Shown: positions 27,214-35,943 of the stretch, one piece after another
Layout: each line of letters opens with the position of its first letter
Position numbering within the stretch: position 1 is the stretch's first letter
Origin: an uncultured Porphyromonadaceae bacterium
Lineage (GTDB): Bacteria > Bacteroidota > Bacteroidia > Bacteroidales > Muribaculaceae
Direction of reading: 5' to 3'
Assembly (NCBI GenBank): GCA_937892215.1
Contig: CALAVE010000041.1
Coordinates: 1-64,000, forward strand
Length of the DNA: 64,000 nt
The notes under the pieces: model-generated
Seen by the model: the letters and a program-made list of their open reading frames with translations, nothing else
Database searches by the model: none
Told to the model about the DNA's origin: nothing
Made by a program: the position numbers and the translations under genes

Positions 27214-28665
27214 ATGAATTTTAAGCATTTAATATCGTGGTTTCTTGCCTCAGTGCTAACACTTGCGGCGTTCGTATCATGCTCCACATCCCCTATTGAG
27301 CGCACCATTCGCACAGCGCTACTCACAGGCGACACCACCCAGACACAATTCGATTCCATTGCCTCTATAATCAAGGGCAACGCAGAGCAATATCAGTTCT
27401 TGCTTAACGAGAACGGCGAAATCAATGCCGAGGCACTCAACGCACTTATCAAGAAAGTGGGTTCATCGGTGCGTCCGCCCATGTCATGGGACATCAGCAA
27501 ATTCGTGTCAAAACCACTCTCCCTGTCAATCTACTTTGAGCGCAGCGGTAGCATGGTACCATACGACACATCCACCGGCAGCGGGCAACTGAAGAAGGCC
27601 GTGAACGACCTCATCAACTTCTTCCCCGAGCACGAGAACGTGAGTATCAGCATAGTGAACGATGACATCTATCCCTATCAGGGAAGCATTGAGTCATTTC
27701 TACAAGATAGGAACATCTATGCGTCCACCGCGTCGATAGGTAATCCGTCATACACCGATTTCAACCTGATTTTCAACAAGATTCTGGAAGCGCAGTCGGA
27801 GGGTAACATATCCGTGCTGGTGACGGATATGATTTATTCGCCCAGCAACACGCAAGGTGTCTCGGCAACAAAGATTTTCAACGAGGAAAACAGTCTGGCT
27901 ACCGCCATATTTCGCCGTTACAAAGGTAAATCAGTGATACTTAACCAGCTGACCGGTGACTTTTCAGGGACATATTATCCCTACAACAACAATTCCTTCA
28001 CCTTCAACGGCACTCGCCCGTTCTATCTGCTCATGATAGCCGACACCAAGGTAATGGACAGGATTGCCGCAGACCCGGATTTCCACAACTTCCTCACACC
28101 AGCCGAGGCTGAGCACTCATTCCGCTTCAATCAGGCCGAAGCAGAAGTAAGTTATAGCGTGATTCCCGACTGGGAGCTCAACAGAGGACGCTTCCGCATC
28201 TCGCGCTCGGACAAGTCCACACTCACTAACTGCGAGGGAGACCGCCAGACCGACGTATTCTCTTTCGCCATTGCAGCCGACCTCAAGAGCCTGAACAAGG
28301 ATGAGGATTTCCTCACCGGAACGGAGAACTACACCGTGGAGTCGCAAAACGGGTTCAAAATTGCCATTACACCCATTGAGCCACAGATGATTAACGGCAA
28401 CACACGCGAGATTCTCCGCGGCAAAAGTCACATAATAGCCGTTACAGGAACACTTAAGAGCCCACGCGACGAAGTCACAATCTCGCTTCGCAACGAATTT
28501 CCGCAGTGGATACGTAAAGCAACGACAGCCAACGACACCAACCCCGCCGCTCCCGATTTTGCTTGGACCACATTTGGCCTGTCGAACTTCATGGAAGGCA
28601 TCTTCATGGCATTCTCGTCGGGCAACGACCGATACGCCTCGATAACAATCAAACTCATGAAATAA
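27214..28665 (+). CDS. Lipoprotein with von Willebrand A-like domain, operon gene 1
   Basis: 483 residues from the ATG at 27214. A lipoprotein signal peptide ends at Cys23 (AAFVSC). The segment about 95-270 looks like a VWA fold: IYFERSGSM (109-114) in the MIDAS position where DxSxS is usual, here with Glu for Asp; SYTDF; and VLVTDM. The C-terminal half is beta-rich and unrecognised. It would sit at the periplasmic face or outer membrane, probably binding a protein partner. The next gene starts 34 bases on. Confidence 0.78.
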   Translation: MNFKHLISWFLASVLTLAAFVSCSTSPIERTIRTALLTGDTTQTQFDSIASIIKGNAEQYQFLLNENGEINAEALNALIKKVGSSVRPPMSWDISKFVSKPLSLSIYFERSGSMVPYDTSTGSGQLKKAVNDLINFFPEHENVSISIVNDDIYPYQGSIESFLQDRNIYASTASIGNPSYTDFNLIFNKILEAQSEGNISVLVTDMIYSPSNTQGVSATKIFNEENSLATAIFRRYKGKSVILNQLTGDFSGTYYPYNNNSFTFNGTRPFYLLMIADTKVMDRIAADPDFHNFLTPAEAEHSFRFNQAEAEVSYSVIPDWELNRGRFRISRSDKSTLTNCEGDRQTDVFSFAIAADLKSLNKDEDFLTGTENYTVESQNGFKIAITPIEPQMINGNTREILRGKSHIIAVTGTLKSPRDEVTISLRNEFPQWIRKATTANDTNPAAPDFAWTTFGLSNFMEGIFMAFSSGNDRYASITIKLMK

Positions 28666-28699
28666 CTTAGTGAAACAATCATAACAATATACGCTGAAA

Positions 28700-29146
28700 A
28701 TGAAACGACACATCACATATCTGGCATGCGGAATCATAGTCACCCTGCTCTTTATACTCTTTAAGGAGAACATTTACGAATCGGCCTACTATGCTCAGGG
28801 ATTCAGTGACCAGTTCTACAATCTGGGGCTATACACCCCTGTGGCTCTAATCACGGCCGGCACAGCCTGGATAGGTGCAGCCATCTACTATTTCGCGATT
28901 AATTCCGTGAAATTCGACCGCTGGTATCACTGGCTGGTGATGCTGGTGATTGTCACGCTGCTGGCCCCAATCATCTGCTACGCACTGAACGATTTCGTCT
29001 TTGCGAATAACGACCTGATGTATATAGCCGAATCCATCAATTTTGAGTTATACAACATGGTATTTACCGCAGTACTCTTCATAGTGGCCTCATTCTCGAT
29101 GCGATGGTGGAGCAGCAACTGCCGGCACACTCCCATTCCACAATAA
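28700..29146 (+). CDS. Four-helix membrane protein, operon gene 2, unrecognised
   Basis: 148 residues with four hydrophobic segments (about 4-22, 45-68, 78-98, 115-133) and short loops. No family is recognised. The position between a VWA-like lipoprotein and a tubulin-like protein suggests a membrane anchor for the system; that is inference. Confidence 0.75.
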   Translation: MKRHITYLACGIIVTLLFILFKENIYESAYYAQGFSDQFYNLGLYTPVALITAGTAWIGAAIYYFAINSVKFDRWYHWLVMLVIVTLLAPIICYALNDFVFANNDLMYIAESINFELYNMVFTAVLFIVASFSMRWWSSNCRHTPIPQ

Positions 29147-29212
29147 ATTCTCGGCGAGAAAAAACGTCAGTTATTCACACAAAAAGCGAAACAAACACAA
29201 GACAACGATATT

Positions 29213-30742
29213 ATGAAGTTATTCATTTTTGCAATAGGCGGCACCGGTTCCAGGGTGCTAAAGTCGCTGGTAATGCTCTCGGCCGCAGGCGTAAAGCCCG
29301 TGGATGAAAACGGGATCCCTCTGACCAACTTTGAGATAGTGCCGGTAATCATAGACCCGCACAAATCCTGCGCCGACCTCAAGCGCACGGAATCACTGCT
29401 CAACGCCTACTGCGACATTCGCCGCCAATTGCACGGCGAGAAGGTGAACGCCCGCGGATTTTTCGCCAACCGAATCCTTAAACTTCACGACTTGGCCGCC
29501 GCAAGCACACGCACCATCGACGACTCGTTCATCTTCAATCTCAATGCCGTGGAGCATCACAAGTTCCGCGAGTTTATAGGCTATGACACGATGAATCAGG
29601 CAAATCAGGCGCTCACCTCGCTACTATTTGCCGACTACCAGTTGGAGAACAAGATGAGCATAGGTTTCGTGGGCTCGCCCAATATAGGCAGCGTGGCCCT
29701 GAACGAGATTAAAGACAGCGAGGAATTCAAGGCATTCGCCAACGCTTTTTCGGCCGGCGACCGCATCTTCTTCATCAGTTCCATTTTCGGAGGCACCGGA
29801 GCCGCAGGATTCCCCATCATGGTGAAGAACATACGTCAGGCCCAGAACACCGAACTCAACAACAAGGAAGTGCTGCGCCGCGCGCCCATTGGCGGCCTAA
29901 CGGTTCTACCCTACTTCTCCATTGATAAAGGATTCGACCCTAACGACCGCCGCATCGACACCGCCGACTTCATAATCAAGACCCAGTCGGCGCTGGAATA
30001 CTACGATGACACGCTCACCGGCAACAATGCCAGTAGTCTTAACGCCATCTTCTATCTGGGCGACAAAGTGCTCTCCCGCCCCTACGAGTACGACCCGGGC
30101 GACAAGCGCGACCAGAAAGACCCGGCACACTTCATAGAACTGATAGGAGCCCTGGCACCGTTCAAGTTTGCCGGTATGCCCGAGAGTGCCCTGAGCGATT
30201 TCAACGGGCTTCCACTGCCCACCAAAGCCTTTGAGTACGGGCTGGAAAAAGACACGGCAGAAATAGACTTCTTTGCGATGGGCAAGCAGACACGAGCGCT
30301 GATATTCCGCCGACTGGTGAAGTTGCACATGCTCTTCATGTATCTGCGCACAGGTTTCGCGGCCAACATCGGCCAGGGATATACCGAGGACAATCCGCGA
30401 ATCACACGCGAGTTCCTCAGTTCGCAGTTCTATCGCACCCTCACCACCCGGTTCTTCAATCCATACGCCGAATGGCTGCACGAGATGCTGGGAAATCAGC
30501 GCAGCGTACACCTGTTCAATATGGGCGCGGAAAACATGGGCGAAGCCATCTTCAACGTCAAGACCAAGAAGACCCTCTTTGGCAGCAAATCGGTGAACAA
30601 CGACGTGGTAAAGGCCGAACTGAACCGCATCAGTCGCGACAACCACGACTACGACGACGGAAACGTGGCGCTCAAACTGCTCGACCTCTTCGACCAGGCG
30701 GCCGATAAAATTGTAACCGACCGTTTCGACAATATAAACTAA
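29213..30742 (+). CDS. Tubulin-like GTPase (Tubulin_2 type), operon gene 3
   Basis: 509 residues. The N-terminus FIFAIGGTGSRVL (GGTG at 9-12) resembles the first nucleotide loop of tubulin/FtsZ-like proteins. FISSIFGGTGAAGFP (GGTG at 193-196) matches the tubulin signature GGTGxG, and KDPAHFIELIGALA resembles the Tubulin_2 pattern after the core. The C-terminal part (about 350-509) is unrecognised. It is not the division FtsZ: the signature differs and division genes are absent here. Predicted cytoplasmic GTP-binding protein, perhaps filament-forming. It is followed within 57 bases by an actin/Hsp70-type ATPase. Confidence 0.78.
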   Translation: MKLFIFAIGGTGSRVLKSLVMLSAAGVKPVDENGIPLTNFEIVPVIIDPHKSCADLKRTESLLNAYCDIRRQLHGEKVNARGFFANRILKLHDLAAASTRTIDDSFIFNLNAVEHHKFREFIGYDTMNQANQALTSLLFADYQLENKMSIGFVGSPNIGSVALNEIKDSEEFKAFANAFSAGDRIFFISSIFGGTGAAGFPIMVKNIRQAQNTELNNKEVLRRAPIGGLTVLPYFSIDKGFDPNDRRIDTADFIIKTQSALEYYDDTLTGNNASSLNAIFYLGDKVLSRPYEYDPGDKRDQKDPAHFIELIGALAPFKFAGMPESALSDFNGLPLPTKAFEYGLEKDTAEIDFFAMGKQTRALIFRRLVKLHMLFMYLRTGFAANIGQGYTEDNPRITREFLSSQFYRTLTTRFFNPYAEWLHEMLGNQRSVHLFNMGAENMGEAIFNVKTKKTLFGSKSVNNDVVKAELNRISRDNHDYDDGNVALKLLDLFDQAADKIVTDRFDNIN

Positions 30743-30798
30743 AAAGCCGCTTCGCATCCACCCAACAGTATAAATCAGAAATCAGAAAACATATAGCA

Positions 30799-33700
30799 AT
30801 GAGCAACGTTCTCTCATATAGCAACAAAAACTCCGGCTCGGGCAACACCGACTGGATTCAGACCGCGCCCTATACAACCGACGACATAGCGCAGATAAAG
30901 GACCCCAACGGCGGTTTCAGCGAGCACCCGCGCACGGCCATTCCCAGCCCGTTCGCCCAGTTGGACCTTGTGAAAAACGCATTCGAGCACCTGGCCAACA
31001 ACGCATTGAGGGGCACAACGATGGACGAAAGGCTTGTGTCGAACGCGCTGGACGTGGCGCAGTTGTTTTTCGACTTTGAGAACCACAAGGACTACCTCAC
31101 CATAGTTCGCTGGAATCGCAACGAACAGATAGAGCGTCTCAAGGCCGACGACGCGCATCGCTTGTACGGTGAGACGCTGGAGTTGTTCCTAAGTAGCGAT
31201 ACAAAGTACAACTTCGACACACTTACCGACTGGTACATAATCATGTATAACAGTCAGGTAATAGGCGCCACATCGCCGGCATCGTTCACCATTGCAGCGC
31301 CGGTTCAGTACCAGATGGAACAAATCAAGGTGGAGCAGGGCGTTTCGCTATTCTCATCGCCGCGCGCACTGTGGCAACGCGATGACGACTTCGTTTACCA
31401 GATATTCCTGCTGTTCAACGCATTCCCGTCGCTGCGCGAGCGAATCAGTAAGGTCTATTCTTATATTTTCATGAACCTGGATCACATCCGCCGGAACAAG
31501 CCGCAGCTGTTCGCCCGCATCACGCAGGCTATCAACGACCCCAAGGCATTCAACCGCGAGGATGCCGGCAAAATACAGGAGCGGCTCAATCAAGAATTCG
31601 ACCCATTCAGCGGCGACAACGAAGTGACGGTGCTGGGTGCGCAACTCTATCACAAGCGAGTGACCGACATCCGCACACAGGCCAGCCAGAGCGATTTCGT
31701 GATTTCACCCACCATAGCGCAAGCCAGCCAAGAATTGCCGCTGGTGCTGCGTAGCAACTTCAACGGCAGTGCCGACCGCTACACCTACATAGACAAGCCG
31801 TGGAACAGTTCCACTGTGGTACTGACCAACGGAGTGCCCATGAACGAGCGCAAACTTCCCGACACTTCGGTAGTTTATCCATTCCTCACCACCTCCGATT
31901 TCCTGAGCGAGAACATAATCCAACTCAGTTCACCCATCGACAGTAACCACTTCTTCAACGGCAACTTAGTGGCACGAAGCGGTGAACACGGATACCTGCT
32001 TCCGCTAAAGCCCGAATTCTTCCGCTATTTCAAGGCAACCGACCTCACCGAGCGCATTCTGGGCCGCAACATGATGGATGTGGAGGAAAGCGCCGACGGC
32101 TCGGTCACAGTGACCCTGCGCATACCTGTGCGCAAGAAATACATTGAACTGACACGCACTTATTTCCTCGTCACCGACCCATCATGGACGTTCAACGAAA
32201 CGCGCGGAACAGGACGAATAGTGAGAGCAATACTCTCAACGGCCATATTCCCGTTTGTCCGCACCACCGACGCAAACGCCTACACGGTGATGCTCACCAC
32301 CATGCTCAACGATGCCTCGCTGCGGTTCCACACCGACGGCTATCTCGACGACGGTATCGACGCTAACGGCAAAATCCGCACCCAAGAGACCTATTGCTCA
32401 AAATATTACGACGTGAAGGGCAGTTTCGACATTATAGAAGCCAGCGTCAACACCGAACTCGGTAGTTTCTCAGGATTTATCCTGCCGCTATGGCAGCCTT
32501 ACACCGAGACCAACAAGGAACTCATCTTTGCCGTGGACTTCGGAACCACAAACAGCCATGTGGAAGTGGCCGAACGCGGGCACAACTCAGTGCCGCTCAC
32601 CTTTGAGCCCAATTCAGGCGACACCCTTATCGCCACCCTCCACCGAAAGGGCGACACCCTGCAGTTTGCCGACCAGTTGCAGAACATAGAGTTCCTGCCG
32701 GGTGAAATCAGCAACCTGTATGGTTTCCCGCTACGAACCACTCTGGCCCGCAACGCCAAGAGTAACACCAACGGCACCGGAATCTTCAGCGAAATAAACA
32801 TCCCGTTCCTCTACGAACGCCAGTATTTCGCCGGATACAACGTTACCACAAACATCAAGTGGCGCGGCGACAAAGAACTTTCCATGGCATTCCTGCGCGA
32901 AATCATCATGCTTATCCGCGCCAAGGTGCTGCTGGAGAACGCGTCGCTGGCCAAGACACGCATCATCTACTTCTACCCTGTGAGCATGAGCGGAAGCGAC
33001 CGTAACGCCTTGCAGAGCACGTGGGAGACACTCTATCGCGACTTCATTGCCGGGAACGACTCATCGGCCGAGAACCTGCGCTGCTACCCCGAGTCGATTG
33101 CTCCGGCCTACTACTACCAGGGAGCCGAAGTGGCCGGCAGCAGTTTCGTTTCCATAGACATAGGCGGAGGAACCAGCGACACGGTGATTTACCAGCCGTC
33201 GGCCGATCGCATGACCAGCGTGCCGGTGGCCATATCGTCGTTCCGCTTTGCCGGAAACGCCATCTTTGGCGACGCGTTCACCGACAAGGATGCCGACAAT
33301 AACCCGTTACTGCAGCACTACACCACCTATTTCAAGCGGCTCATAGCGCAGAAGCCCGAACTGGCGCATCTGGGCAGCATCCTCGACGAAATCATGCAGG
33401 ACAAGCGCTCAGAAGACATCAACGCCTTCCTCTTCTCGCTCGAAAACGTGGAGCAACTGCGCTCGTTGCGCGAGATTGACCGTAGCCTCTACAGTTACAA
33501 TTCCCTGCTCAAGAATGATGCGCAGCGCAAACTCATTTTCATGTACTTCTACGCCGCCATCATCTATTACATCGCGAGCCAGATGAAGCATAGGAATCTG
33601 GAGCGGCCCAAGCAACTTTACTTCAGCGGAACCGGCTCCAAGATTCTGAACATAGTGGGTAACCGCGAACTGGTGCGCGAATTCACCCAAATCATCATTG

Positions 33701-34224
33701 AACGCGTGTTCGGGTCGCCTTATACCGAGCATTTTGAAATCAAGATTGAGGAGCAGTCACCCAAGCAGATCACCTGCCGCGGAGGCATCAGGTTAGAGAA
33801 CCGCAGGCTCGACAATCAGGCCGATACCGCCCTGTTCTCGCCACGGAGCATCAACGCCATTAAGTACTGCTACTCCATGCTTGGCGACGACAACCTCACC
33901 TTCAGTGAGGTGAGCGAACTGGGACACCGTGAGCAACTCACCCAGAAGGTGCGCGAATTCAACGACTTCTTCGTTTCGCTGTGCGACGCCACAGTTAAGG
34001 ACGAGTTCGGCATTGAGCCAAAAGTGTTTGCCATCTTCCAGTCTGTGCTGAACAACGATCTGAGCAACTACCTGACCGCCGGCATCAGAGCGTTCCTGCT
34101 CACCCAGAACTACAACGACACCGACGAGATTCAGGACGTTCCGTTCTTCTACCCGGTGATAGGTGTGATTAGGCACAACCTGCTTCGCAACCTCTGCAAC
34201 AACGTAATCAACAATCAGCAATAA
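30799..34224 (+). CDS. Actin/Hsp70-fold ATPase with large unknown N-terminal region, operon gene 4
   Basis: 1141 residues. Residues 1-570 are unrecognised, without membrane helices. From about 575 an actin/Hsp70 superfamily ATPase is evident: phosphate-1 loop FAVDFGTTNSHVEV (about 576-589), phosphate-2 loop SIDIGGGTSDTVIY (about 784-797), and adenosine motif LYFSGTGSKIL (about 939-949). The 1000-plus size recalls SrfB-type virulence proteins, but I cannot confirm membership. It is probably a cytoplasmic ATP-driven switch, filament or chaperone. The next gene starts 12 bases on. Confidence 0.8.
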   Translation: MSNVLSYSNKNSGSGNTDWIQTAPYTTDDIAQIKDPNGGFSEHPRTAIPSPFAQLDLVKNAFEHLANNALRGTTMDERLVSNALDVAQLFFDFENHKDYLTIVRWNRNEQIERLKADDAHRLYGETLELFLSSDTKYNFDTLTDWYIIMYNSQVIGATSPASFTIAAPVQYQMEQIKVEQGVSLFSSPRALWQRDDDFVYQIFLLFNAFPSLRERISKVYSYIFMNLDHIRRNKPQLFARITQAINDPKAFNREDAGKIQERLNQEFDPFSGDNEVTVLGAQLYHKRVTDIRTQASQSDFVISPTIAQASQELPLVLRSNFNGSADRYTYIDKPWNSSTVVLTNGVPMNERKLPDTSVVYPFLTTSDFLSENIIQLSSPIDSNHFFNGNLVARSGEHGYLLPLKPEFFRYFKATDLTERILGRNMMDVEESADGSVTVTLRIPVRKKYIELTRTYFLVTDPSWTFNETRGTGRIVRAILSTAIFPFVRTTDANAYTVMLTTMLNDASLRFHTDGYLDDGIDANGKIRTQETYCSKYYDVKGSFDIIEASVNTELGSFSGFILPLWQPYTETNKELIFAVDFGTTNSHVEVAERGHNSVPLTFEPNSGDTLIATLHRKGDTLQFADQLQNIEFLPGEISNLYGFPLRTTLARNAKSNTNGTGIFSEINIPFLYERQYFAGYNVTTNIKWRGDKELSMAFLREIIMLIRAKVLLENASLAKTRIIYFYPVSMSGSDRNALQSTWETLYRDFIAGNDSSAENLRCYPESIAPAYYYQGAEVAGSSFVSIDIGGGTSDTVIYQPSADRMTSVPVAISSFRFAGNAIFGDAFTDKDADNNPLLQHYTTYFKRLIAQKPELAHLGSILDEIMQDKRSEDINAFLFSLENVEQLRSLREIDRSLYSYNSLLKNDAQRKLIFMYFYAAIIYYIASQMKHRNLERPKQLYFSGTGSKILNIVGNRELVREFTQIIIERVFGSPYTEHFEIKIEEQSPKQITCRGGIRLENRRLDNQADTALFSPRSINAIKYCYSMLGDDNLTFSEVSELGHREQLTQKVREFNDFFVSLCDATVKDEFGIEPKVFAIFQSVLNNDLSNYLTAGIRAFLLTQNYNDTDEIQDVPFFYPVIGVIRHNLLRNLCNNVINNQQ

Positions 34225-34236
34225 CTACAGCAACTC

Positions 34237-34992
34237 ATGAAAATAAAAGTCCTGCTCCTATCCATCGCGGTATGCGCCGCGCTTAACATTGTAGCTCAGG
34301 TTCCTGCGCCTGCCGACACCGACAGCATATTGCCGCCGAGCACCGAGGCTGTCACCCCAGCGCCACCGGTAATTCCCGAGGCTCAGCAACCGCCTCATCA
34401 AGGTGACAATAGAATGCTCACTTCTGTTATTCTGATTGTACTTTTGCTGGCTGCGGTGGGAGGCGTGCTTGCAATGTTCCACAGGCAGAACACAAGGGAG
34501 ATTAACGCACTGCGCGATGAGATAGATGCCCTGCGCGCCGATGCAGATAAGGCCAATGCCCTTATTGACGAGAACATTAAGACCCTCAACGCCAAGATTG
34601 AGGCCACCAAACAGGCACTCCAGCAGAAGCAGAGCAGAGAAGCCAAACCCCAAGCGGCGAAGCCCACGTTCGCACCATGCCAGTTTCTGTCGCGCGCCGA
34701 CGTGAACGGAGTGTTCGGACGGGCAGCCGACCACATTGAGCCGGGCAATTCGTTCTACGAGCTCAACACCACCGATGGCGTGCACGGCACATTCCACGTG
34801 ATTGACGCCCCCGACGTGCACCAACTTGCCCTGATGATGCCCACGCAGAACATCACCGGAGCCTGTGACGGCGAAAACATTCACACCTCCGCCGGGATGA
34901 AACGAATAGTTACCGACAAGGAGGGAACAGCCGTTATGAAAGACGGCAAATGGCACATAACATCCAAGTCACTCATTCACTACGAGCCGTAA
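34237..34992 (+). CDS. Membrane-anchored coiled-coil protein, operon gene 5, unrecognised
   Basis: 251 residues. An N-terminal signal-like helix (about 3-20) is followed by a Pro-rich segment (about 24-55), a second strong membrane helix (about 60-81), a coiled coil (about 85-130) and a C-terminal domain (about 140-251) of unknown family. Topology is most simply two helices with the coiled coil and C-terminal domain in the cytoplasm, but cleavage after AQ is also possible. Predicted role is linking the cytoplasmic NTPases to the envelope. Confidence 0.72.
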   Translation: MKIKVLLLSIAVCAALNIVAQVPAPADTDSILPPSTEAVTPAPPVIPEAQQPPHQGDNRMLTSVILIVLLLAAVGGVLAMFHRQNTREINALRDEIDALRADADKANALIDENIKTLNAKIEATKQALQQKQSREAKPQAAKPTFAPCQFLSRADVNGVFGRAADHIEPGNSFYELNTTDGVHGTFHVIDAPDVHQLALMMPTQNITGACDGENIHTSAGMKRIVTDKEGTAVMKDGKWHITSKSLIHYEP

Positions 34993-35006
34993 CACATCAT
35001 CAGCCA

Positions 35007-35609
35007 ATGAGTTACATTTGTCCTAAGTGCAATCATAGTATTAACATAAGCGAAGAGAAACTTCGCGCCCTGGGCTACCTCACGGTGTGCCCCGAGTGCT
35101 TCTCCACGCTGAAGATAATAGGCAATTACGCCTATATCCCAACCGAGAACGTGCCGCTCACCGACGATGCCAAAGAGAGCGACAAGGATGAGCGCGAAAG
35201 CACACCCCGCGAAGAATTTCACCCACTCTACCACCAGGCCGTGGAATTTCTGGCCACGTGTAATGCCATTTCCACGCCCATGCTCCAGTCTCGTTTCAAC
35301 ATATCCAGCGAGCAGGCCGCCGAACTGATGCGCGACTTGGAACGGCACGGCATAGTGGGCCCGTACCGCAACGGCGCGCCACGCAAAATCCTTATTCCCC
35401 ACAACCAGAATCTGCCATCACTCCACTGGTTGCATCCCCTGCAGGAAGGAGCCCCCGACCCACAGACTCTCAGCGATGGCGAGGAAGATCCAAACAGCGA
35501 CGAGGTGCCCAACAAGACCTACGGATGCACCATTAACCTGAGCGGCTGCTTCACAATACTGCTACTCATCCTCGCAGTGTATTTCCTCATACACATGCTC
35601 AGTTCATAG
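35007..35609 (+). CDS. Zinc-ribbon, FtsK-gamma-like winged-helix protein with C-terminal membrane helix, operon gene 6
   Basis: 200 residues from the ATG at 35007 (MSYICPKCNH), 14 bases after gene 5. An in-frame ATG at 34950 would overlap gene 5 and lacks the conserved look. CPKC and CPEC (about 5-8 and 30-33) form a zinc ribbon. Residues about 70-125 closely follow the FtsK gamma winged helix (LYHQAVEF, MLQSRFNIS, AAELMRDLERHGIVGP). A single membrane helix lies at about 178-198. FtsK gamma reads KOPS-type DNA in chromosome segregation; here it stands alone, without a motor domain. Confidence 0.8.
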   Translation: MSYICPKCNHSINISEEKLRALGYLTVCPECFSTLKIIGNYAYIPTENVPLTDDAKESDKDERESTPREEFHPLYHQAVEFLATCNAISTPMLQSRFNISSEQAAELMRDLERHGIVGPYRNGAPRKILIPHNQNLPSLHWLHPLQEGAPDPQTLSDGEEDPNSDEVPNKTYGCTINLSGCFTILLLILAVYFLIHMLSS

Positions 35610-35943
35610 CCAAGGAGGAAACACACCGGAAAAATTATGCTATTTGCTACACACGTGCCACAGGTCGCCCAGAGAGCGCCACCCGCAACCGGCACGAACA
35701 TAAAGACGCGCCACAGGCAACGATGGCGCGTAAATTCTTATGCAGAAAACAGCATTGACACAGGCGCAGGGAAGCAGTAATTTTGCACCCGAAACATTTC
35801 CGCAGCATTCATCCCGATACGGGTTCATGGCGTACCGGAAATGGAGAAAAGAGTTCATTGACATGATGTTCACGGCACAAGCAAAAAAACAGCGAGCCAC
35901 TAAAGGACCCGCTGAAAAAACTGATACTATTCCAAATTCAACG
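35610..35943. other. Intergenic region with hairpin and orphan -7 box
   Basis: A 334-bp gap between convergent units. It holds a perfect 8-bp inverted repeat (ACGCGCCA at 35706-35713, TGGCGCGT at 35724-35731) without a T-run, possibly ending the operon transcript. A plus-strand TAATTTTG at 35778-35785 is followed by GCACCC. No conserved-looking ORF follows; the open frame there runs into the antisense of the next gene. Confidence 0.5.
35883..35914 (-). terminator. Intrinsic terminator after the endonuclease-family gene
   Basis: On the minus strand a 9-bp stem (CAGCGGGTC with GGCTCGCTG, two G-T pairs) and a short loop are followed by seven T's, 30 bases after the stop at 35944. Confidence 0.8.

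Noticed and set aside
29213..30742. Identification as cell-division FtsZ
   Set aside because: The signature loops differ from FtsZ (GGTGAAG rather than GGGTGTG), the protein is longer, and no division genes flank it.
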